Of a stretch of DNA of 45,818 nt, positions 8,377-16,588 are shown in pieces. Position 1 is the first letter of the stretch; each line of letters begins with the position of its first letter. The notes below the pieces were generated by a model, which saw only the letters and a list, made by a program, of their open reading frames with translations, was not told the DNA's origin and did not search any database. Source of the stretch: PBB1 sp043738425 (GTDB taxonomy: Bacteria > Pseudomonadota > Gammaproteobacteria > Burkholderiales > Burkholderiaceae_C); contig JAYUGJ010000128.1 in NCBI GenBank assembly GCA_043738425.1, positions 1 through 45,818 on the forward strand, read 5' to 3'. Made by a program: the position numbers and the translations under genes.

Positions 8377-9687
8377 ATGCCATCACACCCGCTGCCCCGC
8401 ACCCTGGTCGTTAACTTCAATTCGCCGGAGCTGAACCAGTTGGCGTTGGCGCTGTCAGCGGGCGATGCGCTGGCTGCGTATGTGCGGCCATACGTCAACA
8501 AGGGACGCGGTTGGGAACGGGCGTTGGCGGCGGTGCCGTTGGCTGGCGCGGCGTACGGCGGCACGTTTGGCAGGCGGCGGATGACGGATGCGCGGCTGGC
8601 ATCGCTGACGCATGAAGCCGGTGTGCTGCCCGACTTGTGTGCCGCGGCGATCGGCCGGCTGCACGCGTTGACAGCAGCGACGCGCCACCGTTGGGCCACG
8701 CGGATGACGATGGCGGTGCGCGAATCGGTTGCGCGTGCGGCGGTCGGCCTGGTGCCGCAGGCCGATTGCGTCGTCGGCTACGAGGGGTTTGCGTTGCCGG
8801 CGTTTCGCGCTGCGCAAGCACTGGGCGCGCGCCGCACGGTGTTGAATTACCCGGTCGCGCACCACCGCCAGCGCCGGCGCGTGCGGCTGGAAGAAAACGA
8901 CCGCACACCTGAATTCGCCATCACCTGGCCTGACTTCGATGACTGGCCTGCCGGCCATGAAGAGCGGCTCGATGAAGAAATCTGCGTGGCCAGTGCGGTG
9001 CTCGTCGGGTCGGGCTACGCGCGCGACAGCTTCGTGGCGCAAGGCGTGGCTTCAACAAAGATGCGGGTGGTGCCGTATGGCGTCGATCTGCACACCTTCC
9101 AACCGGCAACTGCCGCGGTGCCGTTGCGCTGCGGCCTGTTCAACGTGATTTACGCGGGCCAACTCACCCAGCGCAAAGGCTTGTCGTATTTGCTGCGCGG
9201 CTACCGCCAATTTGCGCGCCGTGACTCGACCCTGACGCTGGTCGGCAATGTGGTGGGCAGCCGCGCACCGCTGTTGCCGTACGCTGATTTGTTCGAGCAC
9301 ATCGCGCACCAAACACGGCCGGCATTGGCGGCGCGCTACCGCGCGTGCGACGTGTTCGTGCTGCCGACCTTGATCGAGGGCATGCCGTTGGTGGTGTTGG
9401 AGGCGATGGCATGCGGCCTGCCGGTCATCGTCACCGCCAACGGGCCGGCCGATATCGTGCGCGACGGCATCGACGGTTTCGTGGTGCCTGAGCGCGACCC
9501 CGATGCCATCAGCGACCGCCTGGAGCGCTTGTACCGCGACCCCGAGCTGCGCGCCGAAATGGGTCGCCAAGCCGCACTGCGCGCACTTGAGTTTTCATGG
9601 GCGGCGTACGCCAAAAACGCGATCCAGGTGCTGTGCGAACAACCTGTGCGCGAGCGGGTGATGCATGCGCAGTCGGCCTTTGCCTGA
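8377..9687 (+). CDS. Glycosyltransferase family 4
   Basis: This 436-residue GT-B glycosyltransferase contains, in its second half, the donor-binding strand VIYAGQLTQRKGL at about 258-269 and the EX7E pair Glu334 and Glu342 in the stretch LIEGMPLVVLEAMACG. These are hallmarks of GT4 retaining transferases that use nucleotide sugars. It is transcribed away from the polymerase operon, with 238 bases between them that must hold promoters for both. The start ATG at 8377 gives a normal N-terminal strand (TLVVNFNS). No strong ribosome-binding site is visible, so the exact start is slightly uncertain. It probably contributes one transfer in exopolysaccharide assembly. Confidence 0.88.
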   Translation: MPSHPLPRTLVVNFNSPELNQLALALSAGDALAAYVRPYVNKGRGWERALAAVPLAGAAYGGTFGRRRMTDARLASLTHEAGVLPDLCAAAIGRLHALTAATRHRWATRMTMAVRESVARAAVGLVPQADCVVGYEGFALPAFRAAQALGARRTVLNYPVAHHRQRRRVRLEENDRTPEFAITWPDFDDWPAGHEERLDEEICVASAVLVGSGYARDSFVAQGVASTKMRVVPYGVDLHTFQPATAAVPLRCGLFNVIYAGQLTQRKGLSYLLRGYRQFARRDSTLTLVGNVVGSRAPLLPYADLFEHIAHQTRPALAARYRACDVFVLPTLIEGMPLVVLEAMACGLPVIVTANGPADIVRDGIDGFVVPERDPDAISDRLERLYRDPELRAEMGRQAALRALEFSWAAYAKNAIQVLCEQPVRERVMHAQSAFA

Positions 9688-9762
9688 TGGGTTGCAGCCG
9701 CTCGCGCATGCGTTGCCGAGATGCCACGTGCTGCGTTGTGCCCACCGCGCTGAGCCCGTCCA

Positions 9763-12258
9763 TTGAATGCTGATGTGGCAACGCTGCCTCGCATCGCGTG
9801 GTCGCGTTGGTCGTGGCACACCGCGTGGTCGCGTTGGTCGTGTCACACCGCGTGGTCGCGTTGGAAGCGCCACGCCATCAGCGCGCTGACGTCGATTTGC
9901 GCATGGCAGCTTGCCGTCGCTGCGCCCGCGCCGCAGTTGGCTGCCGCGCCGCACACGCAAGTCACTTTCGCGCTGCCCCGTGCCGCCACCACCAGCGCTG
10001 GCATCTACGACGTGCACGGTCAGTTGATGCGCACGCTGTGGCGCGGCGAGCCGCTGCTTGCGGGTGCGCACCAGCGCAGCTGGGACGGTCGCGACGACTT
10101 GGGCGCACTGGTTGCGGCAGGTGACTACGACATCAAATTGATCCACCACCAATTGAACTACGTGTGGGAAGGCGTGATCGGCAACAGTTCCGCGGTGTGG
10201 GGTGGGCCCACGGTGCACACCTCGCTGCTGCCGCCGAGCAGCATCGCCATCAGCGGCGACCGCGCCTATTACGCGGTCGACTACAACGAGCAGCAAGACG
10301 GCTTGCGCGGGTTCGTGTTGAACGCGCCACAAATCGACACGCGGCCGTTCGCATCGAACAACACCTTTGCGTCGTACGCGATGTTGGCCGCCGACGCGAC
10401 CCGGGTCTACTGGGCCAACACCGGCGGCATGTCGCTGAAAACATTCGTGGCGGCGTACGACATCGCGACTGCACGCGAAACGGTTTTTGCCCACGGGCAA
10501 TCGATTTGCATGAACCGCCGCACTGATGGCAGTTGCTACCAGCACCAGGCGCACGCCAGCATCATCAATGTGCACACCGAACCGATTGATGCGCCGACTG
10601 GTTTGGCGGTGCAGCGCCGCGGCCGCGTGCTGGCGGTGGCGCACGGCGGCGCACAGGTCATTCGGCTGTTCGATAAAACCACCGGAGCCCTGATTCGCGC
10701 GTGGCCGCTGCGGTTGAACCCGAGCCCGAAGGCATTGAACCAGCTTGCGATGTCGGCTACTGGCGACTTGTGGGTGGTGTCGGGAAATACGGTGCTGCGC
10801 TACACCGACATCGACCGCGAACCGAAGCTGGCGGCCACCGTGACCGGCGTCGTTCAACCGATTGCGCTGGGCATAAGCGCCACCGACGACGATGCGCTGT
10901 GGGTCGCCGAGGGCGGCGGTGTGCAGCAAATCAAACGGTTCGACCGCAACGGCCGACCCGGCCCGGTGATTGGCCGACTGGGCGGCTATACACATGACCC
11001 CGCCGTCGCGACCGACAAGCTGTGCTTCACCGCGCGCGACGGCCGCGAGCGAACTGCGGTGGGCGTAGAGCCGAACGGCTCCGTCTGGGTGGTCGACCAT
11101 GGCAACAACCGCATGCTGCACTTCAAAAGCACCGGTGCCCACACGATGGCCAGCCACGCCGACGACCAGATCGCGTACCTGCCGCTGGTCTACAAGTCCA
11201 CTGTTGACCACCACCACACGCGCCGTGTGTTCGCCAATTTTTTGGAGTTCGATGTCGACACCAGCCGGCCTTTGGAGCCCGGCAAGTCGTGGAAGCTGGT
11301 GCGCAACTGGCTGGCCGGGCTGCCACCGTCGCTGCGTGATGGGCATTCGTTCAACGGCTGGTATGGCGGTTTGTCGGCGGTCGAAACTTTCAGCAACGGC
11401 CGCACCTACGGCATGTTGCAGGGCCAGGGCCGCTGGTCAGTGGTGGAGTTGCCGACCAGCGGGCCGCTGCGGGTGGTCAAGTTTTTCGGCAAGCCAATGC
11501 CGGGTGCAACTGACAAGGTCATGTACGAAAACGGCGACCTCGGCTACAGCCTGACGGGCCCGACCACCCAGTCGGTTTTCAGGCAACCACTGCTCGGCTT
11601 CGACGCCGCCGGCGACCCGTTGTGGGCAAGTGAGCCAGTCAAGATCGCCAGCGTGCCGACCACACCAGGCACGCCCTACTTTCGCTGCTGCGGGTTCAGC
11701 GGCATGCCTGCACGGTTTCCGATCACGGCATCGAACCGCGTCGTTTTTTTGGACATACGCACGCAAGGCAATGAAGGTTTTCACCTCGGCGCGGCAGCCG
11801 TCGATGCCAGCGATTGGTTGTGGCAAGCCAGCCCCACCGCGCCGCTCGACGGGAAGGGAAGCTTTCAAACCAAGGCGCTAGATGGGTCGCTCGAATACGG
11901 CGGCAACACGGTGTGGACGCATGGTCGCCACATCGTCTACGGCTACCACGGCGAGTTCTACAAAGACCTGAAAAACGGCGTCGTCGGCCAAGCCAACCAG
12001 TTCATGCACTTCGATGAAAGCGGCTTGTTCATCGGGCAGTTCGGGCAACCTTCCACGCGCGCCGCAGACGCTGTGCAAAGCGGGCTCAGCGGCAACGCAT
12101 TCAGCCCGACGCTGGTGCGCGATGGAGCCCGGTTGTACCTGTATCACAACGACGAATCGACGCACGGCGGCATTCACCGCTGGCGGCTCGACGGCTGGGA
12201 CACCGTGCGCGAATTGAACGGCCGTGGTTCGGTGGGCAGCCAAATCGAGTTGCACTGA
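9763..12258 (+). CDS. Secreted FlgD-like Ig/beta-propeller protein of the EPS cluster, function unknown
   Basis: This 831-residue exported protein begins with three 9-residue repeats of the type AWSRWSxHT (about residues 12-38). A hydrophobic signal-like segment follows, ending near AVAAPAP at about 51-57. Residues 64-130 resemble the FlgD-type immunoglobulin fold, with GIYDVHGQLMRTL and WDGRDDLG. The remainder has many short repeated blades with WVVDHGNNRMLHF- and LWVAEGGG-like strands, as in NHL or other beta propellers. Such folds bind carbohydrate or protein partners, or carry lyase or epimerase activity, but no catalytic motif could be assigned. The annotated start is a TTG, and GTG at 9775 is an alternative. 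Neither has a clear ribosome-binding site, so the repeat-containing N-terminus may partly precede the true start. Confidence 0.65.
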   Translation: MNADVATLPRIAWSRWSWHTAWSRWSCHTAWSRWKRHAISALTSICAWQLAVAAPAPQLAAAPHTQVTFALPRAATTSAGIYDVHGQLMRTLWRGEPLLAGAHQRSWDGRDDLGALVAAGDYDIKLIHHQLNYVWEGVIGNSSAVWGGPTVHTSLLPPSSIAISGDRAYYAVDYNEQQDGLRGFVLNAPQIDTRPFASNNTFASYAMLAADATRVYWANTGGMSLKTFVAAYDIATARETVFAHGQSICMNRRTDGSCYQHQAHASIINVHTEPIDAPTGLAVQRRGRVLAVAHGGAQVIRLFDKTTGALIRAWPLRLNPSPKALNQLAMSATGDLWVVSGNTVLRYTDIDREPKLAATVTGVVQPIALGISATDDDALWVAEGGGVQQIKRFDRNGRPGPVIGRLGGYTHDPAVATDKLCFTARDGRERTAVGVEPNGSVWVVDHGNNRMLHFKSTGAHTMASHADDQIAYLPLVYKSTVDHHHTRRVFANFLEFDVDTSRPLEPGKSWKLVRNWLAGLPPSLRDGHSFNGWYGGLSAVETFSNGRTYGMLQGQGRWSVVELPTSGPLRVVKFFGKPMPGATDKVMYENGDLGYSLTGPTTQSVFRQPLLGFDAAGDPLWASEPVKIASVPTTPGTPYFRCCGFSGMPARFPITASNRVVFLDIRTQGNEGFHLGAAAVDASDWLWQASPTAPLDGKGSFQTKALDGSLEYGGNTVWTHGRHIVYGYHGEFYKDLKNGVVGQANQFMHFDESGLFIGQFGQPSTRAADAVQSGLSGNAFSPTLVRDGARLYLYHNDESTHGGIHRWRLDGWDTVRELNGRGSVGSQIELH
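9796..9864 (+). repeat. 27-bp tandem repeat, about 2.5 copies
   Basis: The unit GCGTGGTCGCGTTGG recurs at 9796, 9823 and 9850, with a 27-base period and few differences. It is in frame and encodes the AWSRWSxHT repeats at the N-terminus of the propeller protein. The period is a multiple of three, so gain or loss of a unit would not shift the frame. Confidence 0.9.
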
Positions 12259-12358
12259 TTTTTCGCTGTATTTTTTTTCGCCTGATTCGTTTCGCTAGGT
12301 TCGTCTCACCTGCATGATTTCGCGTTTGCCTGGGTGCTGCCGGTCTCGCTGCGCGCCA

Positions 12359-13045
12359 CTATCCATCGTGTTTTTGCCCAGACAACAACATCGCCCGCGC
12401 AAACATCGGAATGCGGCCGACGGTCTCAAAGTGCAGGTCGCGCAGTTCGTACTGCGCCAACAACGCGGTCAGGGTGGCGCGTGAAAAGAACTTCAACCGA
12501 CCATCGTCGAGCAGCGGATCCCAACGGGTATCGAAGCGACCAGCCAGCGCCAGTGCCAGGTTTTTAGCGTAGCCATAGAAAGCGGCGGTCACGACCAGGC
12601 GCCCGCCCGGTTTCAACGCTGCCAGTGCGTTGTCGATCAGCCGCCGCGGTAACGCCACATGGTCGATCAGATCGATGGCGACCACCGCATCGAAACGGTT
12701 GCGCATGGCCGGTGGCAATGCCTGCAACACATCGCACTGCTCGAACCTCAGCGCGGGGTACCGGCCTTGCGCCAGCTGCAACGACGTCGGGTTGTGGTCG
12801 ACACCGACAACCTCGAACCCGCAACGGTCCAGCGCGTAGGTAAACCAGCCGTTGCCGCAGCCAAGATCCAGCACCGTGTGGGCACCCGCGTGGATGAGCT
12901 GCTGCACGACGGGCCGGGTCACATGCGCATGGATGCGCCGCGGACCGTCGTCGACAACCGAGTCGGTGTCCGGTAGCGCAGGTGCGGGTGCGGGTGCGGG
13001 TGCGGGTGCGGGTGCGGGTGCGGGTGCCCGCGACACGGCGCTCAT
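12359..13045 (-). CDS. SAM-dependent methyltransferase with Ala-Pro repeat at the N-terminus
   Basis: This 228-residue protein has the SAM-binding motif VLDLGCGNG at about 58-66, an acidic strand end (VVGVDHN) and a Methyltransf_11-type core with VVAIDLIDHV and LKPGGRLVV. It is preceded by an Ala-Pro dipeptide run (about residues 7-23) encoded by a hexanucleotide repeat. The ATG at 13045 overlaps the stop of the upstream acetyltransferase by ATGA, which fixes the start; the longer open frame upstream is a shadow. Together the two genes look like a modification pair that methylates and acetylates the exopolysaccharide. The substrate is inferred from context only. It ends about 100 bases from the convergent propeller gene, with no clear terminator between. 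Confidence 0.82.
   Translation of the reverse strand: MSAVSRAPAPAPAPAPAPAPAPALPDTDSVVDDGPRRIHAHVTRPVVQQLIHAGAHTVLDLGCGNGWFTYALDRCGFEVVGVDHNPTSLQLAQGRYPALRFEQCDVLQALPPAMRNRFDAVVAIDLIDHVALPRRLIDNALAALKPGGRLVVTAAFYGYAKNLALALAGRFDTRWDPLLDDGRLKFFSRATLTALLAQYELRDLHFETVGRIPMFARAMLLSGQKHDG
12979..13028. repeat. GGTGCG hexanucleotide tandem repeat
   Basis: About eight head-to-tail copies of a six-base unit (GGTGCG on the plus strand) lie inside the methyltransferase gene and encode its Ala-Pro run. Copy number changes would alter linker length but not the reading frame. Confidence 0.9.
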
Positions 13046-13680
13046 CGGCGACTGCCGGCTACACCGGCAGCGGCCGACTCGGATGACATCGGTGACTGCG
13101 GTAACTCGCGCTTCACCATCGTGCGGCCCTGCTTGCGCTGGCGCAGGGCGCGCGCTGGTACGCCACCGTAAACCGTCCACGGGGACAGGTGTTTAGTGGC
13201 GACACCGCCCAACCCCAGCACCGCGCCCTCGCCCACTTCTACCCCTGCGCACACCACCGCACGCGCGCAAATCCAGGCGTAGCGGCCGACGGTGATGGGG
13301 GCGCTGACCATCGGAAAAGCCGGGTCGTCGATGTCGTGCGTGGCACCGCACAAATAGGCGTCTTGGGAAATCACGCTGTGCGACGCAAGCCGAATCGGCG
13401 CGGGGTTGTAGATCACCGCGCCGTTGGCAATCAGCACCACCTCGTCGCACACCAAATTCCACGGTGCCCACACCGATGCACCGGGGTAAATGCGGCAGCC
13501 CGCACCCACGGTGGCACCGAACCGGCGGTACACCCAGGCGCGCCATGCGTGACAGGGGCGGGGCGAAAACCGCACCAGCAGCAGGTGCGCAAAAAACCAG
13601 GCCACCCGCGCGATGCGGTTACCCAAGCTGCAGCTCGGTGCCAGGTAGGGATCGGGGACTTCGCTGGGCACGGCAGACAT
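13042..13680 (-). CDS. WcaF-like acetyltransferase (left-handed beta-helix)
   Basis: This 212-residue member of the hexapeptide-repeat acyltransferases resembles the putative colanic-acid acetyltransferase WcaF. Diagnostic stretches are RRFGATVGAGCRIYP, WAPWNL, ISQDAYLCGATHD with the candidate catalytic His115, APITVGRYAWI and the closing WTVYGGVPAR. It would transfer acetyl from acetyl-CoA to a sugar hydroxyl, and fucose is the natural candidate given the GDP-fucose synthase gene nearby. The ATG at 13680 begins just before the conserved region; further in-frame starts exist upstream, but no strong ribosome-binding site marks any of them. The stop overlaps the methyltransferase start. The divergent exosortase operon begins 212 bases away, so the gap should contain promoters for both. 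Confidence 0.85.
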   Translation of the reverse strand: MSAVPSEVPDPYLAPSCSLGNRIARVAWFFAHLLLVRFSPRPCHAWRAWVYRRFGATVGAGCRIYPGASVWAPWNLVCDEVVLIANGAVIYNPAPIRLASHSVISQDAYLCGATHDIDDPAFPMVSAPITVGRYAWICARAVVCAGVEVGEGAVLGLGGVATKHLSPWTVYGGVPARALRQRKQGRTMVKRELPQSPMSSESAAAGVAGSRR

Positions 13681-13892
13681 TGCGCCATCGTAAGAAGTGA
13701 ATGTGTCTGTGCCTTGACATGCGGTGGCAACCGACATGCCGCGCTGGCACATTCGGCGAACCGCATCGGCACGTGCATCGACACCTGCTGAATCGACGTG
13801 CCCGATCGCGCTGCCACGCCGATGTCACAAAGCCTCGCTAGCCTTCCGGCCGCATGCGCAGTTGCATGGACCCGTAAAGCAGCCGCGCAGTT

Positions 13893-15506
13893 ATGTCGAC
13901 AGTTTTTGCCTCACAACCTGCGCCAGCCTGGCGCGTGCCGGCCGCCCAATGGGCCGTGGTCGCGCTGGTCGGTGCCGCTTTGATTTGGGCGTTTTATCCC
14001 GGCCTGGAGTTCATGGCGTCGCAGTGGGCAATTCTTGAGGAATACAGCTACGGCTACTTCATCCCGCTGATCTGCGCGTTCCTGATTTGGCAAAAAAGCG
14101 ATGTGCTGCGGCAGCACGAAATGCGCGGTGCCTGGAGCGGTCTGGCACTGGTCGCACTCGGCATGTTGATGGGCACCGTCGGCAACCTGAGCGCGGTGCG
14201 CTTGTTCAGTCAATACGGTTTCATCGTTGCGCTGTTCGGCCTGTCGATAGGTTTCGTCGGCTGGCGCGGCACGCAGCGCATTGCGATGCCGTTGGCGTGT
14301 TTGTTGTTCATGATTCCGCTGCCGCAATTCTTGTTGCGTGAGCTGTCGCAGCAGTTGCAATTGTTGTCGTCACAGCTGGGCGTCGAGCTCATACGCTGGT
14401 TCGGTATCAGCGTTTTTCTCGAAGGCAATGTGATCGACCTCGGCAGCTACAAGCTGCAAGTGGTCGACGCCTGCAGTGGCCTGCGCTACCTATTTCCGTT
14501 GATGGTGCTGGGCTTTTTGGCGGCGTACTTTTTCAACGGCGCGTGGTGGAAGCGCGCGATTATTTTGTTGTCGACGATCCCACTCACGATCGTCATCAAC
14601 AGCCTGCGCATCGGCCTGATCGGTGTCACGGTCGAGCACTACGGCCCAGCCATGGCCGACGGCTTGCTGCACGACTTTGAAGGCTGGTTCATGTTCATGG
14701 TGTGCATCGTGCTGTTGATCGGTGAGATGGCGCTGCTGGCACGCATCGGCAGCAAATCCGACTCATTGCGCGCGGTGTTCGGCCTCGAATATCCCGAACC
14801 GATCGCCCACGGCACGCCGATCAACTACCAACGATTTCCGACGCCAATGCTGGTCGGTGGGCTGCTGTTGGCGTGTGTCGGGGCCGCCACCTTGTGGGCC
14901 CCGCAACGCGACCAGGTGCGCCCGGAGCGCACCGCGTTTTCGCAGTTTCCGATGCGCCTGGCGGGCGGCTGGACGGGGCGCACCGAAAAGCTCGAACCCG
15001 ACATCGTTGCGTGGCTTGCCTTCGACGATTACCTGCTCGCCAACTACAGCCGCGACGACGGGCCGTGGGTCAATTTCTACAGCACCTACTACGGCAGCCA
15101 AAGCGGCGGCGGCTCGACCCACTCGCCGCGCACCTGCATACCCGGCGGGGGCTGGGAGATCAAGCAGTTGGCCGAAACCGCGCTGCAGTTGAGCGCCCCA
15201 GGTGCGGCAATCGGCAGCGCATCGGCTCCCGCGCTGATGCGGGTGAATCGGGTGGTGATTCAAAAGGGCGACCAGCGGCAGTTGGTGTACTACTGGTTCG
15301 ATCAGCGCGGCCGCGTGCTGACCAATGAATTCGCGGTCAAGTGGTTCATCTTGCGCGACGGCATCACCGACCGCCGATCGGACGGCGCGCTGATGCGGCT
15401 GGTCACGCCGGTACCGCCGAGCGAAGACCTGGCACAAGCCGACGCCCGGTTGACCGGATTCATTCGCACGATTGCGCCGATGCTGCGCGACTACGTTCCG
15501 AACTGA
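13893..15506 (+). CDS. xrtD: Exosortase fused to EpsI domain (XrtD-like, VPLPA-CTERM type)
   Basis: This 537-residue inner-membrane protein has two parts. Residues 1-300 form an eight-helix exosortase with the three expected catalytic residues: Cys194 in VVDACSGLRYL, Arg239 in INSLRIG and His260 in LLHDFEGW. These transpeptidase-like enzymes cut C-terminal sorting signals of exported proteins. Residues about 320-537 form a periplasmic EpsI-like domain with the signature YYGSQSGGGSTHSPRTC. The same fusion is known for the exosortase class dedicated to VPLPA-CTERM proteins. Two such substrates occur in this window, at 25934-26542 and 31686-32291, which supports the class assignment. The gene leads a plus-strand operon with fcl two bases behind. 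No strong ribosome-binding site is seen before the ATG. Confidence 0.9.
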   Translation: MSTVFASQPAPAWRVPAAQWAVVALVGAALIWAFYPGLEFMASQWAILEEYSYGYFIPLICAFLIWQKSDVLRQHEMRGAWSGLALVALGMLMGTVGNLSAVRLFSQYGFIVALFGLSIGFVGWRGTQRIAMPLACLLFMIPLPQFLLRELSQQLQLLSSQLGVELIRWFGISVFLEGNVIDLGSYKLQVVDACSGLRYLFPLMVLGFLAAYFFNGAWWKRAIILLSTIPLTIVINSLRIGLIGVTVEHYGPAMADGLLHDFEGWFMFMVCIVLLIGEMALLARIGSKSDSLRAVFGLEYPEPIAHGTPINYQRFPTPMLVGGLLLACVGAATLWAPQRDQVRPERTAFSQFPMRLAGGWTGRTEKLEPDIVAWLAFDDYLLANYSRDDGPWVNFYSTYYGSQSGGGSTHSPRTCIPGGGWEIKQLAETALQLSAPGAAIGSASAPALMRVNRVVIQKGDQRQLVYYWFDQRGRVLTNEFAVKWFILRDGITDRRSDGALMRLVTPVPPSEDLAQADARLTGFIRTIAPMLRDYVPN

Positions 15507-15508
15507 CC

Positions 15509-16588
15509 ATGACGCACGCCAGCGAAGCAGTCGAAGCGCACCGGGCGGCGCACGCGGCAGCGCAAAGCGCGCCGCACGCCGTCACCGATTCCATCTACGT
15601 GGCAGGCCACCGCGGCCTGGTCGGCTCGGCCGTGGTGCGCCGCTTGCGCAGCCTGGGCTACCGCCACGTCGTGAGTGCACCGCGCGATGAAGTGGACCTG
15701 CTGGTCGAGCGTGACGTGATGGCGTTTTTCGAGCGCAACCGGCCGAAATACGTGGTGCTGGCGGCAGCGAAAGTCGGAGGTATTTTGGCCAACGCGTTGC
15801 AGCCGGCCGACTTCATACGCGACAACCTGGCGATCCAAACCAACGTGATCGAGGCCTGCTTTCGCTACCCGGTGGCCAAGCTGGTGTTCTTGGGGTCGAG
15901 CTGCATTTACCCGAAGTTCGCGCCGCAACCGATCCCGGAAAGCGCGTTGCTGACGGGCCCGCTGGAGCCCACCAACGAGGCCTATGCGCTGGCCAAGATC
16001 GCCGGCCTGAAAACCTGCGCGGCCTACAACCGCCAGTACGGCACCAACTTCTTGTGCCTGATGCCGACCAACCTGTACGGCCCGGGTGACAACTACGACC
16101 CGCAAGGCTCGCACGTGCTGCCCGCACTCATACGCCGCGCGCATGAAGCCAAGCTGCAGCAGCGCGATGAATTCGTCGTGTGGGGCAGTGGCAATCCGCG
16201 CCGTGAACTGATGCACGTCGACGACCTGGCGGCGGCCTGCGTGTTCGCGTTGCAAAGCCTGAACGCCAGCGACATCGGCGAATGCATCAACGTGGGCGTT
16301 GGCGCTGATCTGTCGATCCGCGAAATCGCAGAAACCGTATTGCGCACCGTGGGCTGCACCAGCCGAATCGTGTTCGACACCAGCAAACCCGATGGCACGC
16401 CGCGCAAATTGCTCGACGTGTCGGCGATGCACCAACTCGGCTGGCGTGCGCAGATCCCACTGGCCAGCGGCATCCACGATGCGTACGCAGATTTCTTGAA
16501 CCGCTTCGGTGCCCCGGTGGGTGCCGACTCGGCGGCCCACCAGCAAACCGACACCGAACCCCGACACCCACTGCGAGCCGCGACATGA
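15509..16588 (+). CDS. fcl: GDP-L-fucose synthase
   Basis: This 359-residue short-chain dehydrogenase/epimerase converts GDP-4-keto-6-deoxymannose to GDP-L-fucose with NADPH. It has the nucleotide-binding motif VAGHRGLVGS (Gly33, 36, 39) and the active-site stretch LGSSCIYP (Ser130/131). It also has the YxxxK pair Tyr159 and Lys163, and the family-specific stretch MPTNLYGPGDNY. The protein has about 28 extra residues before the Rossmann fold, compared with about 6 in Escherichia coli. The ATG two bases after the exosortase stop is nonetheless the best placed start. Its stop overlaps the TPR gene by ATGA. The preceding enzyme of the pathway, GDP-mannose 4,6-dehydratase (gmd), is not in this window. 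The product likely feeds the glycosyltransferases of the locus. Confidence 0.95.
   Translation: MTHASEAVEAHRAAHAAAQSAPHAVTDSIYVAGHRGLVGSAVVRRLRSLGYRHVVSAPRDEVDLLVERDVMAFFERNRPKYVVLAAAKVGGILANALQPADFIRDNLAIQTNVIEACFRYPVAKLVFLGSSCIYPKFAPQPIPESALLTGPLEPTNEAYALAKIAGLKTCAAYNRQYGTNFLCLMPTNLYGPGDNYDPQGSHVLPALIRRAHEAKLQQRDEFVVWGSGNPRRELMHVDDLAAACVFALQSLNASDIGECINVGVGADLSIREIAETVLRTVGCTSRIVFDTSKPDGTPRKLLDVSAMHQLGWRAQIPLASGIHDAYADFLNRFGAPVGADSAAHQQTDTEPRHPLRAAT

Noticed and set aside
9595..11346. 583-residue antisense frame opposite the propeller gene
   Set aside because: It lacks a start region, signal or domain and mirrors a real gene; its repeats are the reverse complement of the 27-bp repeat.
13681..13892. 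TGGCAC followed by GCGA as a sigma-54 promoter of the exosortase operon
   Set aside because: The -12 element lacks the needed TTGC, so the match is only to the -24 half.
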